NCBI GenBank assembly: GCA_016946835.1
Contig: JACVTC010000453.1
Location: forward strand, 12,501 to 27,964
Direction of reading: 5' to 3'
From: Neocallimastix lanati (nom. inval.)
Lineage: Eukaryota; Neocallimastigomycota; Neocallimastigomycetes; Neocallimastigales; Neocallimastigaceae
DNA length: 15,464 nucleotides
The notes under the pieces are model-generated. The model saw only the letters and a program-made list of their open reading frames with translations. It was not told the origin of the DNA and ran no database searches. Shown in pieces: positions 1 through 8,732 of this stretch. How positions within the stretch are numbered: the first letter of the stretch is position 1; the number at the start of each line of letters is the position of its first letter. The position numbers were made by a program, and so were the translations under genes.

Positions 1-71
1 GATAAATTTTAATAATTTTTTTTTTTTCTTTTCTGTTTTATTTTATTTGCTTTTTTGAATATATATAATAG
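1..71 (+). other. 3' end of an upstream intron of the receptor gene
   Basis: A T-rich tract (about 15-55) followed by ATATATAATAG at 61-71 reads as a polypyrimidine tract and acceptor. The coding signal (CIDTIYG...) becomes convincing only from 72 onward. The frame is technically open back to 55, and there is no in-frame ATG that would make a natural start with a signal peptide. The gene therefore begins to the left of the window. Confidence 0.55.
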
Positions 72-1441
72 ATGTATTGATACAATTTATGGTATGAATG
101 CTAATTTAACATCTAATGTGTTTGAATATAATAAAGGAGTCAACGGAGGATCAATCTATTTAAATGATATTGAAAATAATTATAAACCAACAACAAATAA
201 AAAAATAATAGTAAATATGGAATATAATATTTTTTTAGGAAATGAAGCTGAGTATTTTGGAGGAGCTATATATGCTCTTATTGAAAGTAATAACCAATTA
301 TTTTTTAAGAATAATGAAGTTATGAATAATAAAGCCGGTGTTATGGGTGGTGGATTATTTTCTCCAAAATTAATAAAATATGAAGATAATAATGATGTTG
401 ATTCCGATTATAATAATAAAAATAATAAAAAAAATAAAAATAATACAATTAGCAATTTCAATTCATATTTTAATTTTTTTAATAATACTGTACTTTCAGT
501 TATAGATAATTATACTTCAAAGCCTTCCTATATTACTCTGGAAAACATTCAAACTTTAGACAAGATTATTACATCTGGTAAATTTTTACCTTTGAATTTT
601 ACTCTACATGATGGTTATGGTAATATTATGGTAGACATTACAAAATATTATTCATCATTGACAATAAAAGTAACTCTGAAAGAAGTGAATAATAGTAATA
701 ATAACAATAATATTATATATAGCGTATCAGGAAATATTGGTTCATTTTTATTTGGTATATAAACATTTATCATTTAAAAATAAAGATATAATTAAAAGTT
801 ATTATTAAAAAAAAAAAAAAAAAAAATAAAAATAAAAAATTAAAATAAAATGTAATAATTTATTATTTATATATTAAAAATTTAAATAATATTATATATT
901 CATATTCATTTCCTTTTTCATGTAGGAATATGTGAACTGAATTATTTTCGAATTTTCGCTAGACCAAATAAATATCTTTTAAATTTTCAAGTGGAAAATT
1001 ATATAGATAAAATTGACATAAAGTTTAATGATATTGAAATTGAAGTCATGGAATGTGAGAGAAGTCAAATAAAGAAATATGACAAAAATGGATTATTATA
1101 TTGTGAAGATCCAATATGTAGATCATCCTGTCAAACCAATATTTCTGCGATATGTTTACCTAATGAGCAAAATATTAATGATGTTGATCATAATATTTGT
1201 TTTTGTATGGAAGGATGGGAAGGCATTGACTGTGAAAAAAGAATATTTACGAATTTAGAGTAATACATATATACATATATACATATATAATTAAATATAA
1301 TTATATTATTAAATTTACAAAAAAAAAAAAAAAAAAAAAAAAAAAGCATATAAATTAAAAATTAAAATTTTTTTAATTTTTACTTTTTTATTTTAATTTT
1401 TATATTTATTTATTTTTTTTTTCTAATTTGTTAAATATAAA

Positions 1442-1476
<35 letters not shown>

Positions 1477-2661
1477 AAACGAAAAATACAGTATATGCCA
1501 TAAATATTCCAGTATACTTTATAATTATTTTCTATATTATCTTTGTAATAATTAATCGAAAGGAAAGTATTATAGTTGATTCAGGCTTTTATAAAATATT
1601 TTTTTTTACACTAGGAATCATGTTTTATTTTGTAAGTAATTTGTTTTCTACATTTGAAGATTATAAAGAATGTTCATTACATTTTATGTTTAAACATTTT
1701 GGACTATCGATAGTATTTATCATGTATTCTATTTGCATTTGTCTTGCAAGTGAATTAAGTATTAATAATGAATCTAAAAATAAATTAAAAGCGGTATCAT
1801 TTGAAATTGTTACAACAGAATTAGGAATGTACTCTTCATCTACTAAAAGTAATGAAAAAATAAAAAAAGAAGAAGAGGAAAAAGAACAAGAGAAAGAGAA
1901 TGAAGATTATGGATTAAAATCTATAAAATTTGTTGATGACTTAATTCCAGATGAAACTGTAAATACTAATGAAGTGAATACACATCTCGAATTAAAATTA
2001 ATGAGAATCTCAAGTATTATGCTAAATGATGAAAATACTAAAAAAAATAAAAAAGATAAAAAGGAATTGAATAGTAAATTAAACGGATCGATAAAAGCTA
2101 ATAGTCATACTGATTCTAGTATGAAGAAAAATAAAAATAATGATTTGTTAAGAAATATTCTAAGAATACGTTCTCTTTTTATTGAAATCACGATGCTCTA
2201 TCTATTATATATTATAATGACAGTAATAATTATTATTATCTTCTATCGTAAAGATAAAAAGAATAAGGAAAATAATAATACTGACATGTTTATTCAAGAC
2301 TATGAAAAAACATGGACTTATAATTGCCAGCTCACTAATATGGATTTAATTTATAATTTTTTATATTTATTATGGTTGATAGTTTTATTAATTAATGGAA
2401 GAGAAATAATTAGATCGGAATGCATATTTAAATATAATATATATATTTTTTATTCATTATCTATAGCTATTACATTAGGACCTTCAACTAATGTAAATAT
2501 AATCATGAGTTTTACTCAATTAAATATTAATATATAAAATTTTTATTTTATTTTATATTATTTAATATTATAATTATTATTATATAATTATATTAAAAAT
2601 TGAAAAAATATATATTAATATAAAATATCAATATTATAATATATATATATTTATATATTAC

Positions 2662-2716
<55 letters not shown>

Positions 2717-3116
2717 TTATTATTATTTTTATTTTTATTTTTATTTTTATTTTTTTTTTTTTTATAAAATAATATATCAGATTATTGGTGATGTCTTTTT
2801 AAAAGATAGAAGAATATATAAAATTATGTTCGAAATCATTACAAATATGATATGTTATTTCATATTATTTATTTTATTTTCATTTGATAAAGTTTTTTAT
2901 ATTGCTAGAAATGAAGGAAATAATCCAGACAATTATTTTATATTTAAAAGAAGAGAATATAATAGTAATTTTCTTATCAAAGTATATAAAGATGAATTCG
3001 AAGTTAAAACTAAAAATGAATATATTATATTAAAATATATTTATTTATATAGATTCTGCTCAAAGTTCTTTACAATAAATAAAAAGAAAATTAATTCCAT
3101 TAAAAGAGATTTATAA
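72..3116 (+). CDS. Class C-type GPCR with beta-helix/EGF-like ectodomain, 5'-partial, four exons
   Basis: Joining exons 72-754, 926-1259, 1475-2492 and 2781-3116 gives one open frame of about 789 residues (numbered from the Cys codon at 73) ending in TAA. Residues 15-29, 52-67 and 81-96 are degenerate beta-helix repeats ending NGGSIY, FGGAIY and MGGGLF. Residues 152-205 look like an Ig-like linker (LPLNFTLHDGYGN). Residues 271-330 carry eight Cys, with an EGF-like end CFCMEGWEGIDC. Seven hydrophobic segments follow: TM1 ~352-367, TM2 ~377-396, TM3 ~407-430, TM4 ~573-595, TM5 ~629-646, TM6 ~656-677, TM7 ~697-720. Cys405 before TM3 and Cys623 after TM4 match the class C disulfide. The tail has GNNPDNYFIF, which I recognise from gut-fungal family 3 receptors. 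Likely a plasma-membrane sensor; the ligand cannot be read. Loop TM3-TM4 has a charged insert of about 140 residues. The family call is strong; exact helix edges and exon 1 start are approximate. Confidence 0.85.
755..925 (+). other. Intron, 171 bp, phase 1 (receptor gene)
   Basis: Donor GTATATAAAC and acceptor TTTCATGTAG. The first base of a Gly codon (754) joins GA at 926-927, restoring GGA and continuing into ICELNYFRIF. Reading through the donor would hit TAA at 760-762. The intron contains a 20-A run at 807-826 and is almost pure A+T, in sharp contrast to the exons. Confidence 0.85.
1260..1474 (+). other. Intron, 215 bp, phase 2 (receptor gene)
   Basis: Donor GTAATACATA and acceptor TATATATAG. 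GA at 1258-1259 joins T at 1475 to give an Asp codon, and the frame then continues through KTKNTVYAINIPVYF into the first membrane segment. The interior holds a 27-A run (1319-1345) and an AT dinucleotide run (about 1445-1472) that abuts the acceptor. Without this splice the first membrane segment is lost. Confidence 0.85.
2493..2780 (+). other. Intron, 288 bp, phase 0 (receptor gene)
   Basis: Donor GTAAATATAA follows GGPSTN-type end of TM6 (ITLGPSTN); acceptor is AATATATCAG at 2771-2780. The next codons read IIGDVFLKDRRIYKIMFE and lead into the seventh membrane segment in frame. The intron contains a long TAT trinucleotide run (about 2663-2716) and an ATTTTT run (about 2720-2755). Confidence 0.85.
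2663..2716. repeat. (TAT)n trinucleotide microsatellite in receptor intron
   Basis: About 17 near-perfect TAT units, followed by a few TTTTTA units to about 2755. It is entirely intronic, so length changes would not alter the protein. Confidence 0.9.
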
Positions 3117-3126
3117 ATATTATATT

Positions 3127-3129
<3 letters not shown>

Positions 3130-3162
<33 letters not shown>
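3130..3162 (+). repeat. 33-nt poly(A) tract just after the receptor stop codon
   Basis: An uninterrupted run of A begins 14 nt after the TAA at 3114-3116. It lies on the coding strand. The two transporter genes show the same arrangement, so it is annotated as a recurrent 3'-flank element. Role unknown: it could be termination or polyadenylation context, a nucleosome-excluding tract, or chance in AT-rich DNA. Confidence 0.8.
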
Positions 3163-3166
<4 letters not shown>

Positions 3167-4421
3167 ATTATAAATTAATTCGAGATATAAAAAATATGTC
3201 TCTAAAATAAATAAATAAATATATATATATATATATATATAGTTGTTTTAATTATTATTTATTAACTAAGTCTAAATTATGAAATATAATAATAAATAAT
3301 TATGAAATATGAAAATAAATAATAAAGTACCTAATATAGATTGATATTTTACTTAACCATTTAATTCATATTTATTTTAAACCATAATAATATATATGTA
3401 AATATGGCCATATTCAAAATATATTAAAAATAATTTTAAGAAAATATTTCTTTGATTAATAAATACTAATAAAAATAATAATAAATAATAATAAATAATA
3501 AATAATAATAAATAATAAATAATAATAGTAATAATAAGTAATAAATTATAATAATTAATAATAATAAATAATAATAAATAAAAAAAAAAAAGATAAATAA
3601 TAATATTAATTTATTACATAAATAGGCTAACCAAAAAACCAAAATGAAAAGTATTTATTATTTAAAAAATGAATTAATAATTTATTTATTATTTAATTTG
3701 TTTATTCATTATTAATTATTAATTCTTTGTGGTGGTGGCTAATTATTTAAATTATTTATTTTTATTTGTTTTAGAGAATATACATAAAAAAAAAAAAGGA
3801 TCGATCAATACTGGAGGCATAACCAATATATTTATAATAATAAATATATATATTATTATTTTTTTAATTTAGTTTCTGGGTTTTTACATATATATATATA
3901 AATGAAGATAAATATTAATGATATCTTAAAAAAAAAAAAAAAATAAAAATTCTAAATTCAAAATATTTAAATAAATAAATTCTATTAAAATAATAGTATT
4001 TTCTTATTTTATTTTTTAATCAAATCAGTTAGTTATTTGGTGGTGACTAATAATAGTAATGATAGTAAATGTAATAAAAAGTTAATAGAGTTAAAAATTT
4101 TCAATATTAAAAAAAAATTTTTTTTATAAATATATAAATTTTTTAATAATAAAGATAATTTTTTTTTTTTTTATAATATTTTATTTTTAATAAATAAAAA
4201 ATCAAATAAAAATATCAATAAATAATTAAAACTATTATTTAATTATTTATTCAATTAATAACTAATAATTTATTATAAATATAAAATATAAAAATTATTA
4301 TTATTATTATTACTTTTATTATTATTATTATTATAGTTTATTTAAATTTTTAGTAAAATAAAAACAATTAATTATTTTATAATTAATAGAATAAATAAAA
4401 AATCCTTTTACCCAAAATTCT

Positions 4422-4469
<48 letters not shown>

Positions 4470-4687
4470 TAATTTTTTTTTCTCTATTTTAAAATTAAAT
4501 AAATATATATATTTGTTCTTATTTATAGTGATAAATTATTAAATAAATAGTATATAATCTAAATTATTTTATTACATTTATATATGGTATCAACAAATAT
4601 TAATATATATTTAAATATAAAATTTGTATATATAAATATATATAATTTTGTTATTATTATGAATATTATTTTTTCTTTCTCTCTTCT

Positions 4688-4688
<1 letters not shown>
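3163..4688. other. AT-rich gap between convergent genes, no supported gene
   Basis: Nearly pure A+T with (AT)n near 3217-3240, interrupted AAT/AAAT arrays at about 3466-3590, and a 40-T run at 4425-4464. A perfect 14-bp palindrome AATATGGCCATATT sits at 3401-3414. A GC-richer island at about 3725-3830 holds short open stretches on both strands, with no start, length or codon pattern that separates them. GGTGGTGGCTAAT (3730) recurs as GGTGGTGACTAAT (4039). I see no RNA gene or convincing coding region. Confidence 0.6.

Positions 4689-4731
<43 letters not shown>
4689..4731 (-). repeat. 43-nt tract, poly(A) in sense of the transporter gene, one base after its stop
   Basis: Forty-three T on the plus strand (A in the sense of the 4733-6289 gene). 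Only one base (4732) separates it from the stop codon TAA (4733-4735). Any 3' UTR of this gene therefore starts inside or after a long A tract. Confidence 0.85.
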
Positions 4732-4732
4732 C

Positions 4733-6289
4733 TTAATCATCATTAATAACTAATTCTACTTCCTTTTGTTCACCTTTATTATTATCATCATCATCACTAT
4801 ATTTCTTTTCTAAATTCTTCTTATCTTCTTTTCCCATGGTATCTAATTCTTCCATTGAATTTTTGATATCTTTACCTTTTTTTCCTCCAATCTTCCAAAA
4901 GTACTGGTTTTCACATCCAAATATTCCAAATAGTAATACAATAAAAGAGAGAATGGCCATACCTAAAAATACAACGTTAATACCATACAAATCTGGGTTT
5001 TCCTTCTTGCCTCGAACATAATCTCTAACATTGGTCATAATGGATACGAATAAGGCAGAACCAACACCCATACTAAGAATTCGGAATGAATTAAGTGTAG
5101 CTGAACCATCAGCAGTTCTTGATTCAGGGACTTTTCTCATTCCCCAAGTAAATACAGGCATAGTTAAGACCCCTAAAGCAGCAGAACGTGCAATATTTAT
5201 AGTAGATACAACCCAAATATTGGTATGAATTGTAATAAAGTAGAGACTTAAATTACTGAGGGTGGAGACAATACCAGTGAAGAGGAAAAGAAATCGAATA
5301 CCAATTTTATCATATATTTTACCAGCAAATGGACTAACTATCGATAAAGCCATAGTACCAGGTAAAACGGCTAAACCAGAAATGGTAGCACTTCTACCTT
5401 TAACTTGTTGGAAATATACTGGGAAAATAATAGCAGAACCCATTAGAATTAATTGAATGATAATAGTACTCCATACTGCAATAGTGAAATCTTTATGTTT
5501 AAAGACTCTAAGATCTAAGAACGGAATTTTTATATGTAATTGTCGATAAGTGAAGATTACTCCGGCAATAAATCCAATAAGTAAAACCATTCCCACATGA
5601 TAACTAATAAATTTATGAGTACCAAAATTACCAACTGCTAGAGTAATACTACCAAAGGCAATACCACTTAATACAAAGGAAATTGCATCAAAATCAATTT
5701 TTTTATTTTCTAATACATCCTCAAAAATGTAAAGAGTATAAATGAGAGTCACCAACATAATTACTGCTGCAAGTATAAAGATCATTTTCCAATGAATAGC
5801 ATCTACTAATATACCAGCTATTGTAGGTGAAATAATAGGTGCTGCATTAAGTGCTAAACCATACCATCCCATATAGTAACCTCTTTTTTCAGGAGGAAAT
5901 ATACTTAAGGTAATAACTTGTGCCATTGAAGAAATTAAAGCACTACCACCTGCTTGAACAATTCTACCAACGAGTAAGGTGAAGAAATTAAAAGAACTTA
6001 TAGCTATGATATTACCAGATAAAAAAAGGATAATAGCAGTAAGGAAGAGTCTTTTTGTTTTAAATCGAGTAATAAGAAATGAAGTTAAAGGTATGATAAT
6101 AGACATAACTAAATTAAATCCACTAGTTAACCATTGAGCTGTATTAACAGAGATATTATAATCTTTCATAATAGGAGGTAAGGCTGTGGTTAAAGCAGTA
6201 CCTAGCATGGTACCAGCAAATGTGGAAATACTAACATTAATAAAAATCAATAAACGTTTCCTATCAGTTAATTCAGCAGAGCCTCCCAT
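4733..6289 (-). CDS. Major facilitator transporter, DHA2-type (14 TM), copy 1
   Basis: An intronless frame of 518 residues with about 14 hydrophobic segments (1 at ~13-36 through 14 at ~434-458), the usual length and topology of the DHA2 drug:H+ antiporter group (EmrB/QacA-like). Visible family marks are TALTTALPPI in TM1, the loop 2-3 basic stretch FLITRFKTKRLF, the TM4 arginine in LLVGRIVQAGGSA, and the TM5 APIISPTIAG stretch matching antiporter motif C. It is likely a proton-driven exporter of small toxic compounds; substrate unknown. The tail (461-518) is hydrophilic, with a DDDD run and DIKNSMEEL, also found in copy 2. The ATG at 6287-6289 has an A-only leader and fits the TM1 position. 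The sequence resembles Firmicutes-type transporters more than typical fungal ones, suggesting old transfer from bacteria (inference). Its neighbour at 8733-10490 is a close paralogue on the same strand. Confidence 0.9.
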   Translation of the reverse strand: MGGSAELTDRKRLLIFINVSISTFAGTMLGTALTTALPPIMKDYNISVNTAQWLTSGFNLVMSIIIPLTSFLITRFKTKRLFLTAIILFLSGNIIAISSFNFFTLLVGRIVQAGGSALISSMAQVITLSIFPPEKRGYYMGWYGLALNAAPIISPTIAGILVDAIHWKMIFILAAVIMLVTLIYTLYIFEDVLENKKIDFDAISFVLSGIAFGSITLAVGNFGTHKFISYHVGMVLLIGFIAGVIFTYRQLHIKIPFLDLRVFKHKDFTIAVWSTIIIQLILMGSAIIFPVYFQQVKGRSATISGLAVLPGTMALSIVSPFAGKIYDKIGIRFLFLFTGIVSTLSNLSLYFITIHTNIWVVSTINIARSAALGVLTMPVFTWGMRKVPESRTADGSATLNSFRILSMGVGSALFVSIMTNVRDYVRGKKENPDLYGINVVFLGMAILSFIVLLFGIFGCENQYFWKIGGKKGKDIKNSMEELDTMGKEDKKNLEKKYSDDDDNNKGEQKEVELVINDD

Positions 6290-6320
6290 TTTTTTTTTTT
6301 TTATTTTTTTTTTTTTTTTA
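6290..6320 (-). promoter_or_regulatory. A-rich 5' leader of transporter copy 1
   Basis: In the sense direction, 16 A, one T and 13 A lead directly into the ATG. Such A-rich leaders are common upstream of start codons in very AT-rich eukaryotes and support this start. Promoter elements further upstream cannot be told apart from the background. Confidence 0.4.
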
Positions 6321-7247
6321 TCTTTTATCTATTTTATTTTATTTTATTTAATTATTTTCTTATCGTTAATATTATTATTTTCTAAAAAAAAAAAAAAAAA
6401 ACTTAAGTAAAATAAATTTCAAGATAATTTAATTTAATTTTATTTTATTTTATTTTTTTTTTTTCTTGTTTAAAATAATTCTAAAAATTGAGATAAATAA
6501 TATATTCTATTTCTTAAACTTTTATTTTATTATTAGGTTTATTTATTATTTTTTTTTCCTTTTATATTTTAGTTTCTACCTTACATAAATTTTTTATTTT
6601 TAAATTCATAAATTATTATAAATTAATTTTATACTTTTTATTGATATAACGTTTTTTTTTTTTTTTTTTGATGATTAATATGTGGTTTATATGTGGTTTG
6701 GTATAAATAAAAAATATATATATATATTCTTTTAAATAAATATAATTAAATATAATTTACTACTATTTTTCTTTTTTTAATTTTTTTTTTTCTTTTAATT
6801 TTTTTTTTTTCTTTTAATTTTTTGTTTCTTTTAATATTTTTTTTTTCTTTTAATATATTTTTTTTATAAATATTTTTTTTTATTTTTTTATAATGTATAA
6901 TATGAATAATAAAAAAATAAAATAAAAAAATTTTTTTTTATAATATTTTCCTTTTATATTTCCTTTTTTTTTTTTTTTTATTTATTTATTTATTTATTTA
7001 TATTTATTTACTTATTATTAAATTAATCCACCAATATTTTTCCTTCATCAACTGAACTTAATTGATTTTAAATTTTGATAAATCATGATATTTTAAAATT
7101 TATTTATATAATAAACATATAATAAACATTTATAATATAATATAATATTATGTAATATATATGTAAATTTATTATCTATTTTAAATAAAAAACATTTAAA
7201 AATTTTTTAAAAAAATTTTTTAAATAAAACATAATTAAATAAATCAA

Positions 7248-7289
<42 letters not shown>

Positions 7290-7564
7290 TTTAATTTTTA
7301 TTAATTAGTAATATCAATAGAAAAAAGTAGAAAAGTAGTATTATATATATTTATAAATAAAAAATTTATCCTTTTATTTATTAATAAAATAATAATTTTA
7401 TTAATAAATTCACGATTGAAAAAAAATTTTTTTTTTATTTAAATTATATTTAGTTTTACATTGAATAATTTTTTTTAAAATTTATTTTAGTTTTAAATTG
7501 AAATAAATAAAGTAAAAATAATATATATTTATAAATAAATTAAAACAAAAGTAAAATAGTTTAA

Positions 7565-7596
<32 letters not shown>

Positions 7597-7899
7597 TTTA
7601 TTTTAATTTTTTGTTAAGGTAATTGTTATTTTAAACAAATAGTAATTCTAAAGTAGTTAGTATTACTAGTAATCTATTAATTTGAAATTAATTTTTTATT
7701 ATTATTATTTCATTGATAAAAATCAGTAAAATAATTTTTTTTTTTATTTTTTTTTTTTGCTTTCCTCTTTTAAAATATTTTTTTAAATAAACGAATAGAT
7801 ATATTAATAAAAACAATAAATAAAAATATCTTCATTGATGCTTTAGAAATATTTTTTGATATATTAAAAGATTTTAATACTATTACTGTATTAATAAAT

Positions 7900-7936
<37 letters not shown>

Positions 7937-8078
7937 TAATTTTTTTTTTTTTTTAGATTAAGAAGAAAATAAAACTATACTATTTTATTTCTTAATTATT
8001 ATAATATGAATATATCGTACATATTAAAAATGAAGAAATACATTATAAATATTTGCGATATAAAAAAAAAAATTAGCT
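6321..8078. other. AT-rich spacer upstream of transporter copy 1
   Basis: Mostly A+T, with tandem variants of CTTTTAATTTTTTT at about 6770-6860, an ATTT tetranucleotide run at about 6980-7008, a long T run at about 7254-7284, and AT runs near 7573-7597 and 7914-7938. A doubled ATGTGGTTT lies at about 6679-6698. A short open stretch on the plus strand at about 7827-7905 (FIDALEIFFDILKDF) has no start or splice context. The promoter of copy 1 must lie here, but I cannot point to a defined site. Confidence 0.55.
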
Positions 8079-8480
8079 TTAATAAAATATAAAGTTCACT
8101 TCTAGGAAAAAATATTTAATAAAATAAAACAAAGAATTAATACTTGTAAAGTAGATAGTATGATGATAATTAAATTCTCTCCCTCGAACCAAGAAAAATA
8201 TTATTAGGAGATTCAATTTCCATAGATTCATTATATAAAGAATAATTATTATTATTGGGTAAAATGTACTATGAGGACTAGTAATAAAAGTTCTTCTTTT
8301 ATTATATTGATTCTTCGTTGACTCTCTTGGTTGTGAAAGGATTTTTTTTTTTTTTTTTTTTTTTTTCTTTAAATGTCTTTGTTCCCCAGTATTGAAATGT
8401 AGCTGATCTAAAGCTAAAATTCAACCAAGAAGGAACATAAAAAATATATTCATTAAATTACTTTTCACAATCTAAAATAA
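8079..8480 (-). pseudogene. Possible decayed coding sequence downstream of transporter copy 2
   Basis: This island is clearly less AT-rich than its flanks. On the minus strand one frame is open for 113 codons (8420 down to a TAA at 8079-8081). It begins right after an in-frame TGA (8421-8423) and contains protein-like text (LDQLHFNTGEQRHLK, a Lys run from A25 at 8342-8366, SQPRESTKNQYNKRR, TFITSPHSTFYP). A second frame is then better (NNNNYSLYNES, IESPNNIFLGSRERI), ending in TAA at 8170-8172, as if a frameshift occurred in the AAT run near 8250-8260. A third reading (VPSWLNFSFRSATFQYW) overlaps the upstream part. There is no ATG start and no matching 5' exon. I do not recognise a family. It may be a pseudogene tail, a terminal exon with sequencing errors, or chance. 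Confidence 0.3.
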
Positions 8481-8667
8481 AAATAGTAAAAATTTTAAAA
8501 ATTTTAAATAATAATAATAAATTTTTTTTTTTTTTTTTTTTTTTTTTTGTATATTTGTTTGTTTCAATTCTCCCTTTTAACCCTTTTAACCTTTTTTTTT
8601 TTTTTTTTTTTTTTTTTCAAATAAATTAATAGATTGATATCAATTTTTAATATAAATACTTTAAAAA

Positions 8668-8669
<2 letters not shown>
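8481..8669. other. T-rich 3' flank of transporter copy 2
   Basis: Two long T runs (about 8522-8548 and 8591-8617) surround a short tandem of CCCTTTTAA (about 8572-8590; GGGTTAAAA on the minus strand). No coding signal seen. Confidence 0.5.

Positions 8670-8714
<45 letters not shown>
8670..8714 (-). repeat. 45-nt tract, poly(A) in sense of transporter copy 2, 18 bases after its stop
   Basis: Forty-five T on the plus strand, separated by 18 nt from the stop codon of the gene at 8733-10490. The arrangement matches transporter copy 1 and the receptor gene. Confidence 0.85.
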
Positions 8715-8722
<8 letters not shown>

Positions 8723-8732
8723 TATAAAGTTT

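Noticed and set aside
1620-2537. Treating the 1620-2537 and 2826-3116 frames as separate genes
   Set aside because: Coding sequence continues upstream of the ATG at 1620 to the acceptor at 1474, and GT-AG splicing joins both into the receptor frame with all seven membrane segments in order.
3721-3875. About 50 open codons on the plus strand through the 3725-3830 island
   Set aside because: No start codon, no splice partner, mostly Ile/Phe/Leu outside a short patch, and the opposite strand is equally open.
4689-6289. Transporter copy 1 as a processed retrocopy with genomic poly(A) tail
   Set aside because: The A tract starts one base after the stop, leaving no 3' UTR, no target-site duplication was seen, and the intron-bearing receptor has the same tract. 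Kept only as one possibility under the poly(A) finding.
6186-6410. Plus-strand open frame over the start of transporter copy 1
   Set aside because: Antisense to the N-terminus, followed by Phe-rich translation of the T-rich leader; no protein signal.
8180-8200. GGTTCGAGG on the minus strand, resembling a tRNA T-loop
   Set aside because: The bases flanking the loop do not form the 5-bp T-stem, and no D-arm, anticodon arm or acceptor stem could be found nearby.
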